Positions 36,988 through 46,138 are shown, counted from the first letter of the stretch. The stretch is 52,980 bases of DNA from Paludibacterium sp. (GCF_019232825.1 NZ_JAFAND010000081.1:1-52980), one strand, 5' to 3'. The notes: generated from the letters alone by a model not told the origin. Numbers and translations: made by a program.

Positions 36988-38016
36988 TCAGGCAGCCAGC
37001 ACCGGGCGCATGACCTCGATGATGCGGTCGATCTCGGCGCGGCCGACCTGCCAATGGGTCACGAGCCGCATGCGGCCGGCCTCGGGCGGGTTGGCCTTGA
37101 TGCCGGCGGCCTCGAAAGCGGCCATCAGCCGGTCGACCGGCAGCGCATCGGGCACCGAGAACCACACCAGGTTGATATCCACCGACGCGGGATCGATCCC
37201 CACCCCCGGCAAACCCGCCAGCCGCTCAGCCAAATAGCGGGCATTGGCATGGTCTTCGTCAAGCCGCTGGCTCATGTCGTTCAACGCGATCAGCCCCGGC
37301 GCGGCCAACACGCCGGCTTGGCGCATGCCGCCGCCCAGCAGCTTGCGCTTGCGCCGCGCCTGCGCGATGAAATCGGCGCGGCCGACCAGCATCGAGCCCA
37401 CCGGCGCGGCCAACCCCTTGGACAGGCAGAACATCACGCTGTCGGCCTCGGCGGCGAGCACGCTCGCGTCAACCCCCAGGCGCGTGGCGGCATTGAACAA
37501 TCGGGCGCCGTCAAGATGCACCGGCACCTGATGCGCGCGCGCGATGGCGCGAATCTCGCGCATATACGCCAGCGGCAGCACGCGGCCGCCCGAATGCGCG
37601 TTCTCAAGACAGATCAAGCCGGTCTTCGGGAAATGAATGTCGTCGCCCACGCGAATGCGCCGCGCCACGTCGGCGGGCGGCATCATGCCGTCACAGCTGT
37701 CCACGGTGCGCAGCTGCACGCCGGCGATCACCGCGGCGGCGCCCGCCTCATGCCAGACGATATGACAGTCGTCGGCGGCGATCACCTCGTTGCCGCGCTG
37801 GCAATGGGTAAAAATCGCCAGTTGGTTGCCCATGGTGCCGCTCGGCACGAAAAGCGCCGCTTCCATGCCCAGCTTTTCCGCCGCTTGCGTCTCCAGCGCA
37901 CAAACGGTCGGATCGTCGCCATAGACGTCGTCGCCGACCAGCGCGTGTTGCATCACCTCCCGCATCGCCAACGTCGGCTGCGTCACGGTATCGCTGCGCA
38001 CATCAATCCACTGCAT
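36988..38016 (-). CDS. ltaE: Low-specificity L-threonine aldolase
   Basis: A PLP-dependent aldolase that splits threonine or allo-threonine to glycine and acetaldehyde. The 342-aa protein starts MQWIDVRSDTVTQPTLAMREVM and continues GDDVYGDDPTVCALETQAAEKLGMEAALFVPSGTMGNQLAI. The lysine that binds PLP is in MFCLSKGLAAPVGSMLVG, and the substrate-binding HLDGARLFNAATRLGV precedes it. I chose the third of three consecutive ATG codons because GGAAAGG sits seven bases upstream; the earlier two would add one or two Met. The longer upstream frame runs through an inverted repeat and is not coding. Confidence 0.94.
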   Translation of the reverse strand: MQWIDVRSDTVTQPTLAMREVMQHALVGDDVYGDDPTVCALETQAAEKLGMEAALFVPSGTMGNQLAIFTHCQRGNEVIAADDCHIVWHEAGAAAVIAGVQLRTVDSCDGMMPPADVARRIRVGDDIHFPKTGLICLENAHSGGRVLPLAYMREIRAIARAHQVPVHLDGARLFNAATRLGVDASVLAAEADSVMFCLSKGLAAPVGSMLVGRADFIAQARRKRKLLGGGMRQAGVLAAPGLIALNDMSQRLDEDHANARYLAERLAGLPGVGIDPASVDINLVWFSVPDALPVDRLMAAFEAAGIKANPPEAGRMRLVTHWQVGRAEIDRIIEVMRPVLAA

Positions 38017-38037
38017 CATCATCCCTTTCCAGATAAC

Positions 38038-38081
38038 GCAACGGCGACCGAGGTCGCCGTTGCTTTCAGACGTGACGTCTG
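38038..38081. repeat. Two adjacent inverted repeats between ltaE and the Zn-ribbon gene
   Basis: GCAACGGCGACC (38038-38049) pairs with GGTCGCCGTTGC (38052-38063), and CAGACGT (38067-38073) pairs with ACGTCTG (38075-38081). The first could terminate the Zn-ribbon gene on the minus strand, but no T-run follows, so this is unsure. Confidence 0.4.
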
Positions 38082-38126
38082 ACATCTGCCGGCCGTACCG
38101 GCTAATTAGCTACGACAATTATGTCG

Positions 38127-38351
38127 TTATACACGATAAGATTGCTTAATCTTACTGACTCGTTCCTGCGCTTTGAGAATGGCGTGCGGCGTCAGACCAA
38201 TCTGTGTGCCGCAGCGGCATCGAACGGGGACATCGGGCGACAGGGATTTCAAGTCGACCCGGCTTTCATGCCCGCAAACATCGCAGGCGATCACCACGGT
38301 AGCGTTATAGTGCTTGTCGAGGTCGATATCGAATCTCGGCGACTGCTTCAT
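38127..38351 (-). CDS. Small zinc-ribbon-like protein, 74 aa
   Basis: A 74-aa protein with two cysteine pairs: CDVC (about 23-26) and CRC (about 45-47) separated by HESRVDLKSLSPDVPVR, consistent with a small zinc ribbon. The rest is basic (QERVSKIKQSYRV at the end). No signal peptide or membrane helix. Function unknown; it may bind nucleic acid or another protein. It is probably monocistronic: upstream lies a 300-bp noncoding stretch, downstream two inverted repeats and ltaE. Confidence 0.7.
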   Translation of the reverse strand: MKQSPRFDIDLDKHYNATVVIACDVCGHESRVDLKSLSPDVPVRCRCGTQIGLTPHAILKAQERVSKIKQSYRV

Positions 38352-38648
38352 GGGACTCTCCCTTGCAGAAACGACGAAAAGCCTCGCGGCAAAACGAACG
38401 GAACCTCGGCGAAACTACGGTGCCAGCCGTTGGAATCCGACCGTGACGCACGCAAGACTCTATCTGTACGATAGCGAGCGGGCGGCCAACTCTCCAGCAA
38501 TTTTTCACCCGGCGCGGGAAATCTCGTCTTGGCGTTGCGCAGGCGCCAATCGCGCCGGCCGAGTGTTGCGCTTCCGCCTCAAGGGTGGCCAGCACCGGTC
38601 CTTTGCAGTATGCTTTCGCCGCTTCGCCAGAGACGCAGGAATCACCAC
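38352..38648. other. Noncoding stretch between the Zn-ribbon gene and tcdA
   Basis: 297 bases between divergent genes. No frame looks protein-like (compositional shadows only), and no tRNA or convincing stem-loop is seen. It should hold the promoters of both genes. Confidence 0.5.
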
Positions 38649-39419
38649 ATGGACCAACCTTCCGCCAACCTAGAACGCCGTTTCGGCGGCATCGGCCGTT
38701 TATACGGCGCGGACGCGCTGGCGCGGTTCACGCGCGCGCACGTTTGCGTCGTCGGCGTGGGCGGCGTGGGTTCCTGGGCGGTCGAAGCGCTGGCGCGTAG
38801 CGCTATTGGAAATCTGACAATGATAGATCTTGACAATGTCGCCGAATCCAACGTCAACCGCCAATTGCCGGCGCTCGACCCCTACTTCGGCATGGCCAAG
38901 GTCACTGCACTCTCAGAGCGCATTCACGCCATCAATCCCCGTTGCCAGGTCACCGAAATCGAGGATTTCGTCACGCTGGACAATTTGGACGACATGCTTG
39001 GCCGCGGCTACGATTTCGTGCTCGATTGTATCGACGACCTGCGCGTCAAAACCGCCATCGCCGCCTGGTGCGTCAGGCACCGTCAGCGTTTCATCGTCAG
39101 CGGCGGCGCCGGCGGTCAAATGGACCCGACGCAAATCCGCACCGGCGACTTGGCGGAGGCGCGCTACGATCCACTGTTGTCCAAATTGCGTTATAACCTG
39201 CGCCGCCATCATGGCTTCCCGCGCGAAGGGCGCATGCGTGTGCCCTGTGTCTACTCGACCGAGCAGCTGACCTATCCGCAGGCGGCCTGTGACGCCCCCT
39301 CGCCCGCGGGCGCACCGCAAGGACTGTCCTGCGCCGGTTTCGGCGCCAGCATGACCGTCACCGCCAGTTTCGGCTTGATCGCCGCGGCGCAGGCGCTCAA
39401 GGCCATTGCACCAAACTGA
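38649..39419 (+). CDS. tcdA: tRNA threonylcarbamoyladenosine dehydratase TcdA
   Basis: TcdA (also CsdL) converts t6A37 of tRNA to the cyclic form ct6A using ATP. The 256-aa E1-like protein begins with LERRFGGIGRLYGADALARFTRAHVCVVGVGGVGSWAVEALARSAIGNLTMIDLDNVAESNVNRQ, the ThiF/MoeB nucleotide-binding fold with GVGGVG and the D-N-V-x-x-S-N-x-N-R-Q motif. The rest includes DFVLDCIDDLRVKTAIAAWC and PCVYSTEQLTYP near the C-terminus. Its ribosome site is GCAGGA, eight bases upstream. Distinguished from MoeB/ThiF by the CIDD and PVVYS-type blocks. Confidence 0.95.
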   Translation: MDQPSANLERRFGGIGRLYGADALARFTRAHVCVVGVGGVGSWAVEALARSAIGNLTMIDLDNVAESNVNRQLPALDPYFGMAKVTALSERIHAINPRCQVTEIEDFVTLDNLDDMLGRGYDFVLDCIDDLRVKTAIAAWCVRHRQRFIVSGGAGGQMDPTQIRTGDLAEARYDPLLSKLRYNLRRHHGFPREGRMRVPCVYSTEQLTYPQAACDAPSPAGAPQGLSCAGFGASMTVTASFGLIAAAQALKAIAPN

Positions 39420-39571
39420 GACACTCGGCGCGCAATTTGCGCGTAAATCCCGCCATACGCACTCCTGCAAGCTACACTCGGTAAGCTGGGGCGTCTCCTA
39501 ACTGGTGCCGATGCCTGAATGCCGGACCACGGTGACGTCTCCGTCTTGATACCAATAAGCAGGGGGGAGAT

Positions 39572-41530
39572 ATGTGGCCATTCAAAACAGCAACGTCCGC
39601 CATGGATAACACGCCGCGGGCCCAGGACAGCCGACCACAAAGCGGCTTGCTCGATTGCCAATCGCTGCCGACCGCCATGTCAGCGCTCGGCTTGCCCGAC
39701 CAGCCGGGGCTCTTGTTCTGCTTCATCCCGCCGGAAGCCGATTTTCCCCAGTGCCATTCCCGATTGCAAACGCTCGGCGCCCCCAAACGTTCGGTTTTCA
39801 CGCTGTCGTCCAGCGGCGCGCTATGCAGCCGGCCCGACGCCTCCGCCTATTGCGACGGCGCCGGCCAAAAGGGCAGCTGGTTATGGTTGCCCGACACGCT
39901 GATCGTGCGTCACGAGCCCCATACGGTCGATCTTCATAGCGGGGGCGGCGCCAATGCGGCACAGCGCGTCGCCGCCATTCGCGGCGAACTCGCCCGCGTC
40001 ACCCCGAGCCTGCCGCTATCGCCGGAGCGGACTTTCGCGCTGGTGTTCTGTGACGGCCTCTCCGCGTCGGAAGGCTTTCTCATGCACGCCTGGTACGACA
40101 GCGGGCGCTTTCCCTGTTTGGCCATCGGCGGCTCGGCCGGCGGCAAACTGGATTTCAGCGCTACCTATATCGGCACCAGCAAGGAGATCCTCAAAGGCAA
40201 AGCCCTGCTGATTTTCTGCCAGATTGCCGAGGGGAAATCCTTCGCGCCGTTCAAAAGTCAAAACTTCGAACCGACCTCGCACAGCTGGCTGGTCGCCGAG
40301 GCGGACCCGGTCGCGCGTACCGTGCGCACGGTCTTCTCCAAAGAGGGACAGACGCAACCGCTCATCGAGGTGCTGTGCCAGCACTTCCACTGCTCGCCAG
40401 AGCAGCTGCCGCAGCAGATGCAGGACAAAACCTTTGCCGTGCAGGTGGGGGACGAGTATTTCATCCGCTCGGTGGCCGCCTTCAATCCGGACAACGTGGC
40501 ATTCTTCTGCGACTTGACCTTCGGCGACCGACTGCACCTGATGGCGGCGTCCGATTTCCTCGCCGCCACCGATCGCGATTGGCGGCAATTCACCCAGCAT
40601 TACGGCACGCCTTCGTCCATGCTTCTCAACGATTGCGTGCTGCGCCGCCTCAACAATGCGCGCCAGCTGCCGCAGGCCCGGTTCTTCAGCGACATCGGCG
40701 CCGCCGGTTTCTCCACCTTCGGTGAAATCCTCGGCGTACCCATCAATCAAACCTTGTCGGCCTTGGCGTTCTTCGACACAAAAACCGACGCCATGGCCAA
40801 TTTCCCCGTCGATTACGCCGCCTACGCCGGCCATTACGCTCAGCGCGAACTGCAGTGCTGGAAAGCGCTGCACGGCATTCAGTCGCAGGTCGTGGCGCAG
40901 GTCATCGACTACCAGCAGTCGGTCTCGCCCCTGCTTGCCGGCTTGCCGCAGTTGGTCCAAGCGACGATGCATCAGGCCGATACCTTATCTCTGGCCCAAG
41001 AGAGCATCCGCACCATCAGTCATGCAGCCGGACAGACCAACGAGGCGCAGCAACGGCTGGAAACCGGGCTGAACGAATTGGAACGCATCTCGACCGGCAT
41101 CAGCCAAATCACCGGTGGCATCAGTGCCATTGCCGACCAAACCAACCTTTTGGCGTTGAACGCCGCGATCGAGGCGGCGCGGGCCGGCGAAGCCGGCCGT
41201 GGTTTCGCCGTCGTGGCCGATGAGGTGCGCAAGCTGGCGCAGCAGGCGAAAACCCAAGCGGAAGCCACCAACCGCGACATCTCGGCCGCGGTCGACACCA
41301 TCGCGCGTATCCGCACCGTGGCCGACGAAACGGTGAAAAATACCCAGCAGATGTCAACGACCAGCCTCACCGCCGCCGACCAGATCGCCAATATGAGCGC
41401 GAGTTCGCTGCAGGAACGGCAGAGTCTGATGGACAACCTCAACCGGCTCGAGGAGTTGGCCCAAGGCGTCGGCGCCATGCAGAAGGCCGTCGGGCAATTG
41501 ACAACGTTGCAGGCACTGGCGTCCAAATAG
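39572..41530 (+). CDS. Soluble chemoreceptor with FIST sensor domain
   Basis: A 652-aa protein with no membrane segment. Residues about 45-250 are FIST_N-like ([37 protein letters not shown] is typical) and about 255-405 FIST_C-like ([46 protein letters not shown]). The C-terminal part is a methyl-accepting chemotaxis signalling hairpin with the conserved tip [20 protein letters not shown] at about 521-540 and [17 protein letters not shown]. The coiled-coil arms are short, and no HAMP domain occurs. FIST domains are thought to bind small ligands such as amino acids. A strong AGGGGGGAG site precedes the ATG. It is likely cytoplasmic, pairing a ligand sensor directly to CheA/CheW signalling. 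Confidence 0.9.
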   Translation: MWPFKTATSAMDNTPRAQDSRPQSGLLDCQSLPTAMSALGLPDQPGLLFCFIPPEADFPQCHSRLQTLGAPKRSVFTLSSSGALCSRPDASAYCDGAGQKGSWLWLPDTLIVRHEPHTVDLHSGGGANAAQRVAAIRGELARVTPSLPLSPERTFALVFCDGLSASEGFLMHAWYDSGRFPCLAIGGSAGGKLDFSATYIGTSKEILKGKALLIFCQIAEGKSFAPFKSQNFEPTSHSWLVAEADPVARTVRTVFSKEGQTQPLIEVLCQHFHCSPEQLPQQMQDKTFAVQVGDEYFIRSVAAFNPDNVAFFCDLTFGDRLHLMAASDFLAATDRDWRQFTQHYGTPSSMLLNDCVLRRLNNARQLPQARFFSDIGAAGFSTFGEILGVPINQTLSALAFFDTKTDAMANFPVDYAAYAGHYAQRELQCWKALHGIQSQVVAQVIDYQQSVSPLLAGLPQLVQATMHQADTLSLAQESIRTISHAAGQTNEAQQRLETGLNELERISTGISQITGGISAIADQTNLLALNAAIEAARAGEAGRGFAVVADEVRKLAQQAKTQAEATNRDISAAVDTIARIRTVADETVKNTQQMSTTSLTAADQIANMSASSLQERQSLMDNLNRLEELAQGVGAMQKAVGQLTTLQALASK

Positions 41531-41548
41531 CGATGGTCCCAGCCTAGT

Positions 41549-41569
41549 GGCGGACGCGAACCGTCCGCC
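41549..41569 (+). terminator. Possible terminator hairpin after the chemoreceptor
   Basis: A 7-bp stem GGCGGAC/GTCCGCC with a 7-base loop. The downstream sequence is not T-rich, so it may only be an RNA-stabilising hairpin. Confidence 0.35.
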
Positions 41570-41607
41570 GCCGGCACTTCAAACCATTCAAATACTTTAT
41601 TTATAAC

Positions 41608-41626
41608 GATAATGACAATAAAATTG
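41608..41626 (+). promoter_or_regulatory. Fur-box-like site upstream of the secreted protein gene
   Basis: GATAATGACAAT at 41608-41619 matches 11 of the first 12 bases of the GATAATGATAATCATTATC Fur consensus; the whole 19-bp alignment matches about 13. It is 33 bases before the ATG at 41659, where a repressor would block transcription. The left half is strong, the right half weak. Confidence 0.3.
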
Positions 41627-41658
41627 TCCGCTTCATCAACCTTCGTTTGGAAATCACA

Positions 41659-42192
41659 ATGAAAAAATATCTGTTGGCCGGCGCGGCCGCCCTGCTGCTG
41701 GCGCCTGCCTGTTTCGCCGGCGGCGCCGTGCTGGAAACGCCGGTGGCGTACACGCCGGACGCCACGGTGGTGGATGCGGTCAAGGCCGAATGCAAGGTCG
41801 AGGACATGCTGGCGCAAGACGTAGGGGGAGCGCTCGCCAAGGACAACGACGGCGCGGGCACCATTGACGCCAAGGCTGACGCCAGCGGCAAAACCGTCTT
41901 GCGCCTGCGCATCTCCTTCGTCATGGGCGTACTCGGCGGCGGCTGGACCGGGCCGAAAGCCATCACCGTCAAACCTCAGTTGTTCGAGAACGGCAAGATG
42001 ACGCGCGAGGGCAAATTGACGCGCTGGTCGACCGGCGGCGCCTTTGCCGCCTTCAAGGGCACCTGCGACATCCTCAAACGCTGCAGCAAACAAATCGCCG
42101 ACGATATGGTCGAGTGGGTCAAGGACCCGACTTACGAGTTGGATGACCAAGACCCGCCCAAGGATACCTCGGCGCCGGTTGCCGCCAAATAA
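41659..42192 (+). CDS. Secreted protein of unknown function, 177 aa
   Basis: A signal peptide (MKKYLLAGAAALLLAPACFA) is followed by a mature domain with three visible cysteines: one in KAECKVEDM and a pair in KGTCDILKRCSKQIADDMVEW. Cleavage is likely after CFA or nearby; LAPAC is not a clear lipobox, so lipoprotein status is uncertain. Conserved-looking patches are LRLRISFVMGVLGGGWTGPKAITV and RWSTGGAFAAFKGTC. I do not recognise a family with confidence. The start at 41659 has a weak ribosome site; the four extra upstream residues (MEIT) precede the natural signal peptide. It is probably monocistronic with the Fur-like site upstream. Confidence 0.75.
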   Translation: MKKYLLAGAAALLLAPACFAGGAVLETPVAYTPDATVVDAVKAECKVEDMLAQDVGGALAKDNDGAGTIDAKADASGKTVLRLRISFVMGVLGGGWTGPKAITVKPQLFENGKMTREGKLTRWSTGGAFAAFKGTCDILKRCSKQIADDMVEWVKDPTYELDDQDPPKDTSAPVAAK

Positions 42193-42200
42193 TTAACCCG

Positions 42201-42262
42201 GGGAGTGGGGAGTGGGGAGTGGGGAGTGGGATCCTACGTGCAACTGACGACTCCCGACTCCC
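42201..42262. repeat. GGGGAGT tandem repeat with G-quadruplex potential and partial inverted copy
   Basis: From 42200, four consecutive GGGGAGT units and a final GGG give five G-runs separated by three-base AGT loops, a textbook G4 motif on the plus strand. A partial reverse complement, ACTCCC-G-ACTCCCC, occurs at 42250-42263, so the block can also fold as a long hairpin. It lies between the convergent ends of the secreted-protein gene and oppF. Confidence 0.75.
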
Positions 42263-42278
42263 CTTTCTCCTTTTCACA

Positions 42279-43271
42279 TCAGGTCAACAAGCACGAGCAC
42301 TGCGTGTCGCCGCTCACCGCATGCAGCTTCGGCAGTTCCTCGGCGCAACGCGCCTCGGCCCGAGGGCAGCGCGTGCGGAACACGCAGCCGGACGGAGGAT
42401 TGATCGGCGAGGGCAGATCGCCCGACAGCAGCTGAATGGTCTTCGACCGCTCGCGCGCCGGGTCGGGGAACGGAATCGCCGACAACAGCGCCTGGGTGTA
42501 CGGATGCGTGGGCGTATCGTACAGCGCGCGCTTGTTGGCCAGCTCCATTTCGCGCCCCAGGTACATCACCAGAATGCGGTCGGAGATATGCTTGACCACG
42601 GCCAGATCGTGGGCGATGAAGATCAGCGCCAGGCCCATCTCGCGCTGCAGCTCCTTCAGCAGGTTGATGATCTGCGCCTGAATCGACACGTCGAGCGCCG
42701 ATACCGGCTCGTCGCAGATGATCAGCTTGGGTTCCAGGATCAGCGCGCGGGCGATGCCGATACGCTGGCACTGGCCGCCGGAGAACTCGTGCGGATAGCG
42801 GTTGATTTGCTGCTCGGTCAGGCCGACGCGCCGCATCATCTGGCGCACGCGCGCCATCACTTCCTTATTGCCGAGTTCGGGCCGATGCGTGCGCAGCGGC
42901 TCGGCGATGATCTGCGCCACGGTCATGCGCGGATCCAGTGACGCCAGCGGATCTTGGAAGATCATCTGGATGTCGCGCCGGACGCGATGCCAGTCGCGGC
43001 TACCGCCTTTGCGCAGATCCTTGCCCATCCAGACGATCTCGCCGTCGGTGGCCGGAATCAGGTTGAGAATGGCGCGCGACAGCGTCGACTTGCCGCAGCC
43101 GGACTCGCCGACCACGCCAAGCGTTTCGCCGGGATAAAGATCGAACGATATGCCATCGACCGCCTTGAGCGTTTTCTTTGCCGTCCAAGGCAAGACGGAC
43201 TCGCCGCTCGCCACCTGGAAATGCACTTTGACGTTACGGACCGACAACAGCGGCTGTTGAGTTTCAGACAT
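42279..43271 (-). CDS. oppF: Oligopeptide ABC transporter ATP-binding protein OppF
   Basis: A 330-aa ABC ATPase, second of the pair that powers oligopeptide import. Walker A GESGCGKSTLSRAI is at about 53-66, followed by the Q-loop IFQDPLASLDPRMTV, signature FSGGQCQRIGIARAL (Q-C-Q-R variant), Walker B LIICDEPVSALDVSIQAQ and switch AHDLAVVKHISD. The C-terminal oligopeptide/dipeptide motif SPINPPSGCVFRTRCPRAEARC carries the 4Fe-4S cysteine pattern seen in OppF/DppF proteins. Its start lies inside the end of oppD (eight-base overlap), indicating coupling. Last gene of oppABCDF. Confidence 0.95.
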   Translation of the reverse strand: MSETQQPLLSVRNVKVHFQVASGESVLPWTAKKTLKAVDGISFDLYPGETLGVVGESGCGKSTLSRAILNLIPATDGEIVWMGKDLRKGGSRDWHRVRRDIQMIFQDPLASLDPRMTVAQIIAEPLRTHRPELGNKEVMARVRQMMRRVGLTEQQINRYPHEFSGGQCQRIGIARALILEPKLIICDEPVSALDVSIQAQIINLLKELQREMGLALIFIAHDLAVVKHISDRILVMYLGREMELANKRALYDTPTHPYTQALLSAIPFPDPARERSKTIQLLSGDLPSPINPPSGCVFRTRCPRAEARCAEELPKLHAVSGDTQCSCLLT

Positions 43272-44271
43272 GCAGAGCCTCCTTGTCCTGCCCTTGGATC
43301 GACAGCTGAGTCACCGGCACATGGCAGGCGCGTAGCACCTGGCTGCGCTCGCCGGTCGCCTCGAGCGGCGGGATGGTATCGGCGCACACGTCCAGCGCAT
43401 GGCCGCAGCGCTCATAGAACGGGCAGCCCTTGGGCATGTTGGCCAGGTTGGGCGGATTGCCGGGGATGCTCGTCAACGCCTCGCCGGCGTCATCCATGCG
43501 CGGCAGCGCGCCCAATAGACCGATGGTGTACGGATGGCTCGGCTGGTAGAAGATGTGATCGGCGTCGGCGTATTCCATCACCCGGCCGCCATACATCACC
43601 ATCACTTGGTCGCACAGGCCGGCCACCACCCCCAAATCATGGGTGATCATGATGATGGCGGTGCCGAAATCGCGCTGCAGGTCCTTCAGCAAACTCAGAA
43701 TCTGCGCCTGCACGGTCACGTCGAGCGCGGTGGTCGGCTCGTCGGCGATCAAAATTTCCGGCTCGCACAAGAGCGCCATGGCGATCATCACCCGTTGGCG
43801 CATGCCGCCGGAAAACTCGTGCGGATACATGTCGACGCGGCGCTTGGCATCCGGAATGCGCACCGCGTCCAAAAGCTCGATCGCGCGTTTCTTGGCGCTC
43901 TTGCGGTCCATGCCCTTGTGCAGTTCCAGCACTTCGGTCATCTGACGCTCGATCGTCAGGTAGGGATTGAGCGAGGTCATCGGATCCTGGAAGATCATCG
44001 ACAGCCGGTTGCCGCGAATGCGATTGAGCTCATGCGCGGGCATGGTCAGCAGGTTTTTGTCCTGATACAGCGCCTCGCCCGAGGTGTTGCCGTTCCTCGC
44101 CAACAACCCCATCATCGCCAGCACCGACTGGCTCTTGCCCGAGCCGGACTCGCCGACGATACCCAGCGTCTGGCCGCGGTCGAGATTGAAACTCACACCG
44201 TTGACGGCGTGGACCATGCCATCGTGGGTGGAGAAGCGCACCCCGAGGTCTTTCACTTGTAACAACGTCAT
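43264..44271 (-). CDS. oppD: Oligopeptide ABC transporter ATP-binding protein OppD
   Basis: A 335-aa ABC ATPase. Walker [15 protein letters not shown] (about 38-51), Q-loop [19 protein letters not shown], signature [15 protein letters not shown], Walker [19 protein letters not shown], switch His [10 protein letters not shown]. The C-terminal peptide-transporter extension has the cysteine motif [15 protein letters not shown]. It partners OppF and follows oppC by 12 bases. Confidence 0.95.
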   Translation of the reverse strand: MTLLQVKDLGVRFSTHDGMVHAVNGVSFNLDRGQTLGIVGESGSGKSQSVLAMMGLLARNGNTSGEALYQDKNLLTMPAHELNRIRGNRLSMIFQDPMTSLNPYLTIERQMTEVLELHKGMDRKSAKKRAIELLDAVRIPDAKRRVDMYPHEFSGGMRQRVMIAMALLCEPEILIADEPTTALDVTVQAQILSLLKDLQRDFGTAIIMITHDLGVVAGLCDQVMVMYGGRVMEYADADHIFYQPSHPYTIGLLGALPRMDDAGEALTSIPGNPPNLANMPKGCPFYERCGHALDVCADTIPPLEATGERSQVLRACHVPVTQLSIQGQDKEALHV

Positions 44272-44283
44272 GTCGTCCTCCGC

Positions 44284-45204
44284 TCAGCGGTCTTTCGGGT
44301 CGAGCGCATCGCGCAGACCGTCGCCAACATAGTTGGCGCAATACAGGGTCACCATCAGGAACGCGGCCGGGAACAGCAGCATCCAGACGGCTACGTCCAT
44401 GTGCTGAGCGCCGTTTTCCACCAGCACGCCCCAGCTGGTCATCGGCTCTTGCACGCCCAAGCCCAGGAAGGACAGCACCGACTCGGTCAGAATCACGTTC
44501 GGGATGGTCACCGTGGCGTAGACCACCACCACGCCCAGCAGGTTGGGCACGATGTGACGGAAGATAATGCTCAGACGCGACACGCCGATGGCGTGCGCCG
44601 CCTCGATGAACTCCTTCGACTTGAGCGACAGCGTCTGCCCGCGCACGATGCGCGCCATGTCGAGCCAGGACAAGAGTCCCAGGGCGATGAACATCTGGAA
44701 CAGGTCGCGGCCGAAGAACGTCATCAGCAAAATGGCGAACAGCATGAACGGCAGCGCGTACATGACGTCGACGAAGCGCATCATCAGCGCGTCGACCTTG
44801 CCGCCCATGAAGCCGGCAATGGCGCCCCAAGAGACGCCGATCACCACGGCGACGAACGAACCGACGATGCCGACCAGGAAGGTAATGCGCCCTCCCATCA
44901 GCACGCGCACCAACAGGTCGCGCATCTGGTCGTCGGTGCCGAACAAGTGCCACCCCGCCATCGTCGGGCCATAAGGCTGGCCGGCCGACCAGTCTTGATC
45001 GTCAAACGTGTTGGGCAGCAACCACGGTCCCACCACCACCAGCAAGCCGATCAACGCCAACAGCACCAGACTGATGACGGCGGCGCGGTTGCGCTTGAAA
45101 CGAATGCGAGCGTCCTTCCACGGGCTGCGGCCTTCCACCACCGCCGCTTCCAGCGTACCGCCCAGGTTTTGCGCCATTTCCTGGCGCTTTGCTTTGCTAA
45201 ACAT
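44284..45204 (-). CDS. oppC: Oligopeptide ABC permease OppC
   Basis: A 306-aa inner-membrane permease with an N-terminal cytoplasmic tail then six predicted helices. Typical parts: SPWKDARIRFKRNRAAVISLVLLALIGLLVVVGPWLLP, LFGTDDQMRDLLVRVLMGGRITFLVGIVGSFVAVVIGVSWGAIAGFMGGKVDALMMRFVDVMYALPF, and the EAA loop EAAHAIGVSRLSIIFRHIVPNLLGVVVVYATVTIP. The 16-base gap to oppB and 12-base gap to oppD indicate one operon. Confidence 0.95.
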   Translation of the reverse strand: MFSKAKRQEMAQNLGGTLEAAVVEGRSPWKDARIRFKRNRAAVISLVLLALIGLLVVVGPWLLPNTFDDQDWSAGQPYGPTMAGWHLFGTDDQMRDLLVRVLMGGRITFLVGIVGSFVAVVIGVSWGAIAGFMGGKVDALMMRFVDVMYALPFMLFAILLMTFFGRDLFQMFIALGLLSWLDMARIVRGQTLSLKSKEFIEAAHAIGVSRLSIIFRHIVPNLLGVVVVYATVTIPNVILTESVLSFLGLGVQEPMTSWGVLVENGAQHMDVAVWMLLFPAAFLMVTLYCANYVGDGLRDALDPKDR

Positions 45205-45220
45205 GTCTTGTCTCCCGATC

Positions 45221-46138
45221 TCAGTAACGGATGCGCGGATCGAGCGTCGCGTAAATGATGTCGACGATCAGGTTGAACAAGACCGTCATCACCGCCACCA
45301 GCACCACCAGTCCCAGCACCAGCGTGTAATCGCGGTTGATGGCGCCATTCACCAGCAGCCGGCCGACGCCGGGAATGGCGAACATGGTTTCGGTTACCAC
45401 CGCTTGCGCCACCGACGACACGGCCAGCGGACCGAGCACGGTCACCACCGGCAACAGCGCCGGCTTGAGCGCGTGGCGCAGCACGATGACCCGCAGCGGC
45501 AAGCCCTTGGCCTTGGCGGTACGGATGAAATTACTGTGCATGACCTCGATCAGACTGCCGCGCATCATGCGTCCGAGCGTGGCCACGTTGATCAACGTCA
45601 GCAACGCCACCGGCAAGATCAGATAGGCCGGGGTCAAGGAAAATTCGCCGAAAGGCAGCGCTTTGGCCCAGATGCAGAACACCAGAATCATGACCGGACC
45701 GATGATGAACGACGGCACGGCACTGCCGAAGTTGCCCAGGAACATGACGAAATAGTCGACGAGGCTGTTTTGCTTCAGCGCGGCGGTAATGCCGAGCAGC
45801 ACGCCGATGACGATCGACAACAACATCGCGGTGCCGCCCACGGTCAACGAATACGGCAACGCGTTGGCCACCAGCGAGTTCACCGACCAGTCCGCATAGC
45901 GGAACGAGGCGCCGAGGTCGCCGTGCAGCAGATTGTTCAGGTAAAAGCCGAACTGCTTATACACCGGTTCGTTGAGATGGTATTTGGCTTGCAGGTTGGC
46001 AAGCACTTCCGGCGACACCTTACGTTCACGGTCGAACGGTCCGCCCGGGGTCAGCTGCAGCATGACGAAACAGACGGTGATGACCACGAACACCGTCGGG
46101 ATCGCCCCCAGAATGCGCTTGAGGGTGTAAGACAACAT
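45221..46138 (-). CDS. oppB: Oligopeptide ABC permease OppB
   Basis: A 305-aa permease with six predicted membrane helices. N-terminal MLSYTLKRILGAIPTVFVVITVCFVMLQLTPGGPFD is diagnostic of OppB/DppB; the conserved EAA loop is EVMHSNFIRTAKAKGLPLRVIVLRHALKPALLPVVTVLGP, and the C-terminus has ETMFAIPGVGRLLVNGAINRDYTLVLG. It is separated from oppA by a strong hairpin at 46212-46236 that probably lowers its expression relative to the binding protein. Confidence 0.95.
   Translation of the reverse strand: MLSYTLKRILGAIPTVFVVITVCFVMLQLTPGGPFDRERKVSPEVLANLQAKYHLNEPVYKQFGFYLNNLLHGDLGASFRYADWSVNSLVANALPYSLTVGGTAMLLSIVIGVLLGITAALKQNSLVDYFVMFLGNFGSAVPSFIIGPVMILVFCIWAKALPFGEFSLTPAYLILPVALLTLINVATLGRMMRGSLIEVMHSNFIRTAKAKGLPLRVIVLRHALKPALLPVVTVLGPLAVSSVAQAVVTETMFAIPGVGRLLVNGAINRDYTLVLGLVVLVAVMTVLFNLIVDIIYATLDPRIRY

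Noticed and set aside
38060-38090. Neisseria-type DNA uptake sequence
   Set aside because: CAGACGTGACGTCTG contains only part of GCCGTCTGAA and occurs once. There is no repeated 10-12-mer uptake word in the window that I could see.
39420-39571. c-di-GMP riboswitch upstream of the chemoreceptor gene
   Set aside because: The leader has a vague ACGCAC...GGGGCG resemblance, but the conserved GGGCAAACC and GGGACGCAAAGCC blocks of the class I aptamer are missing.
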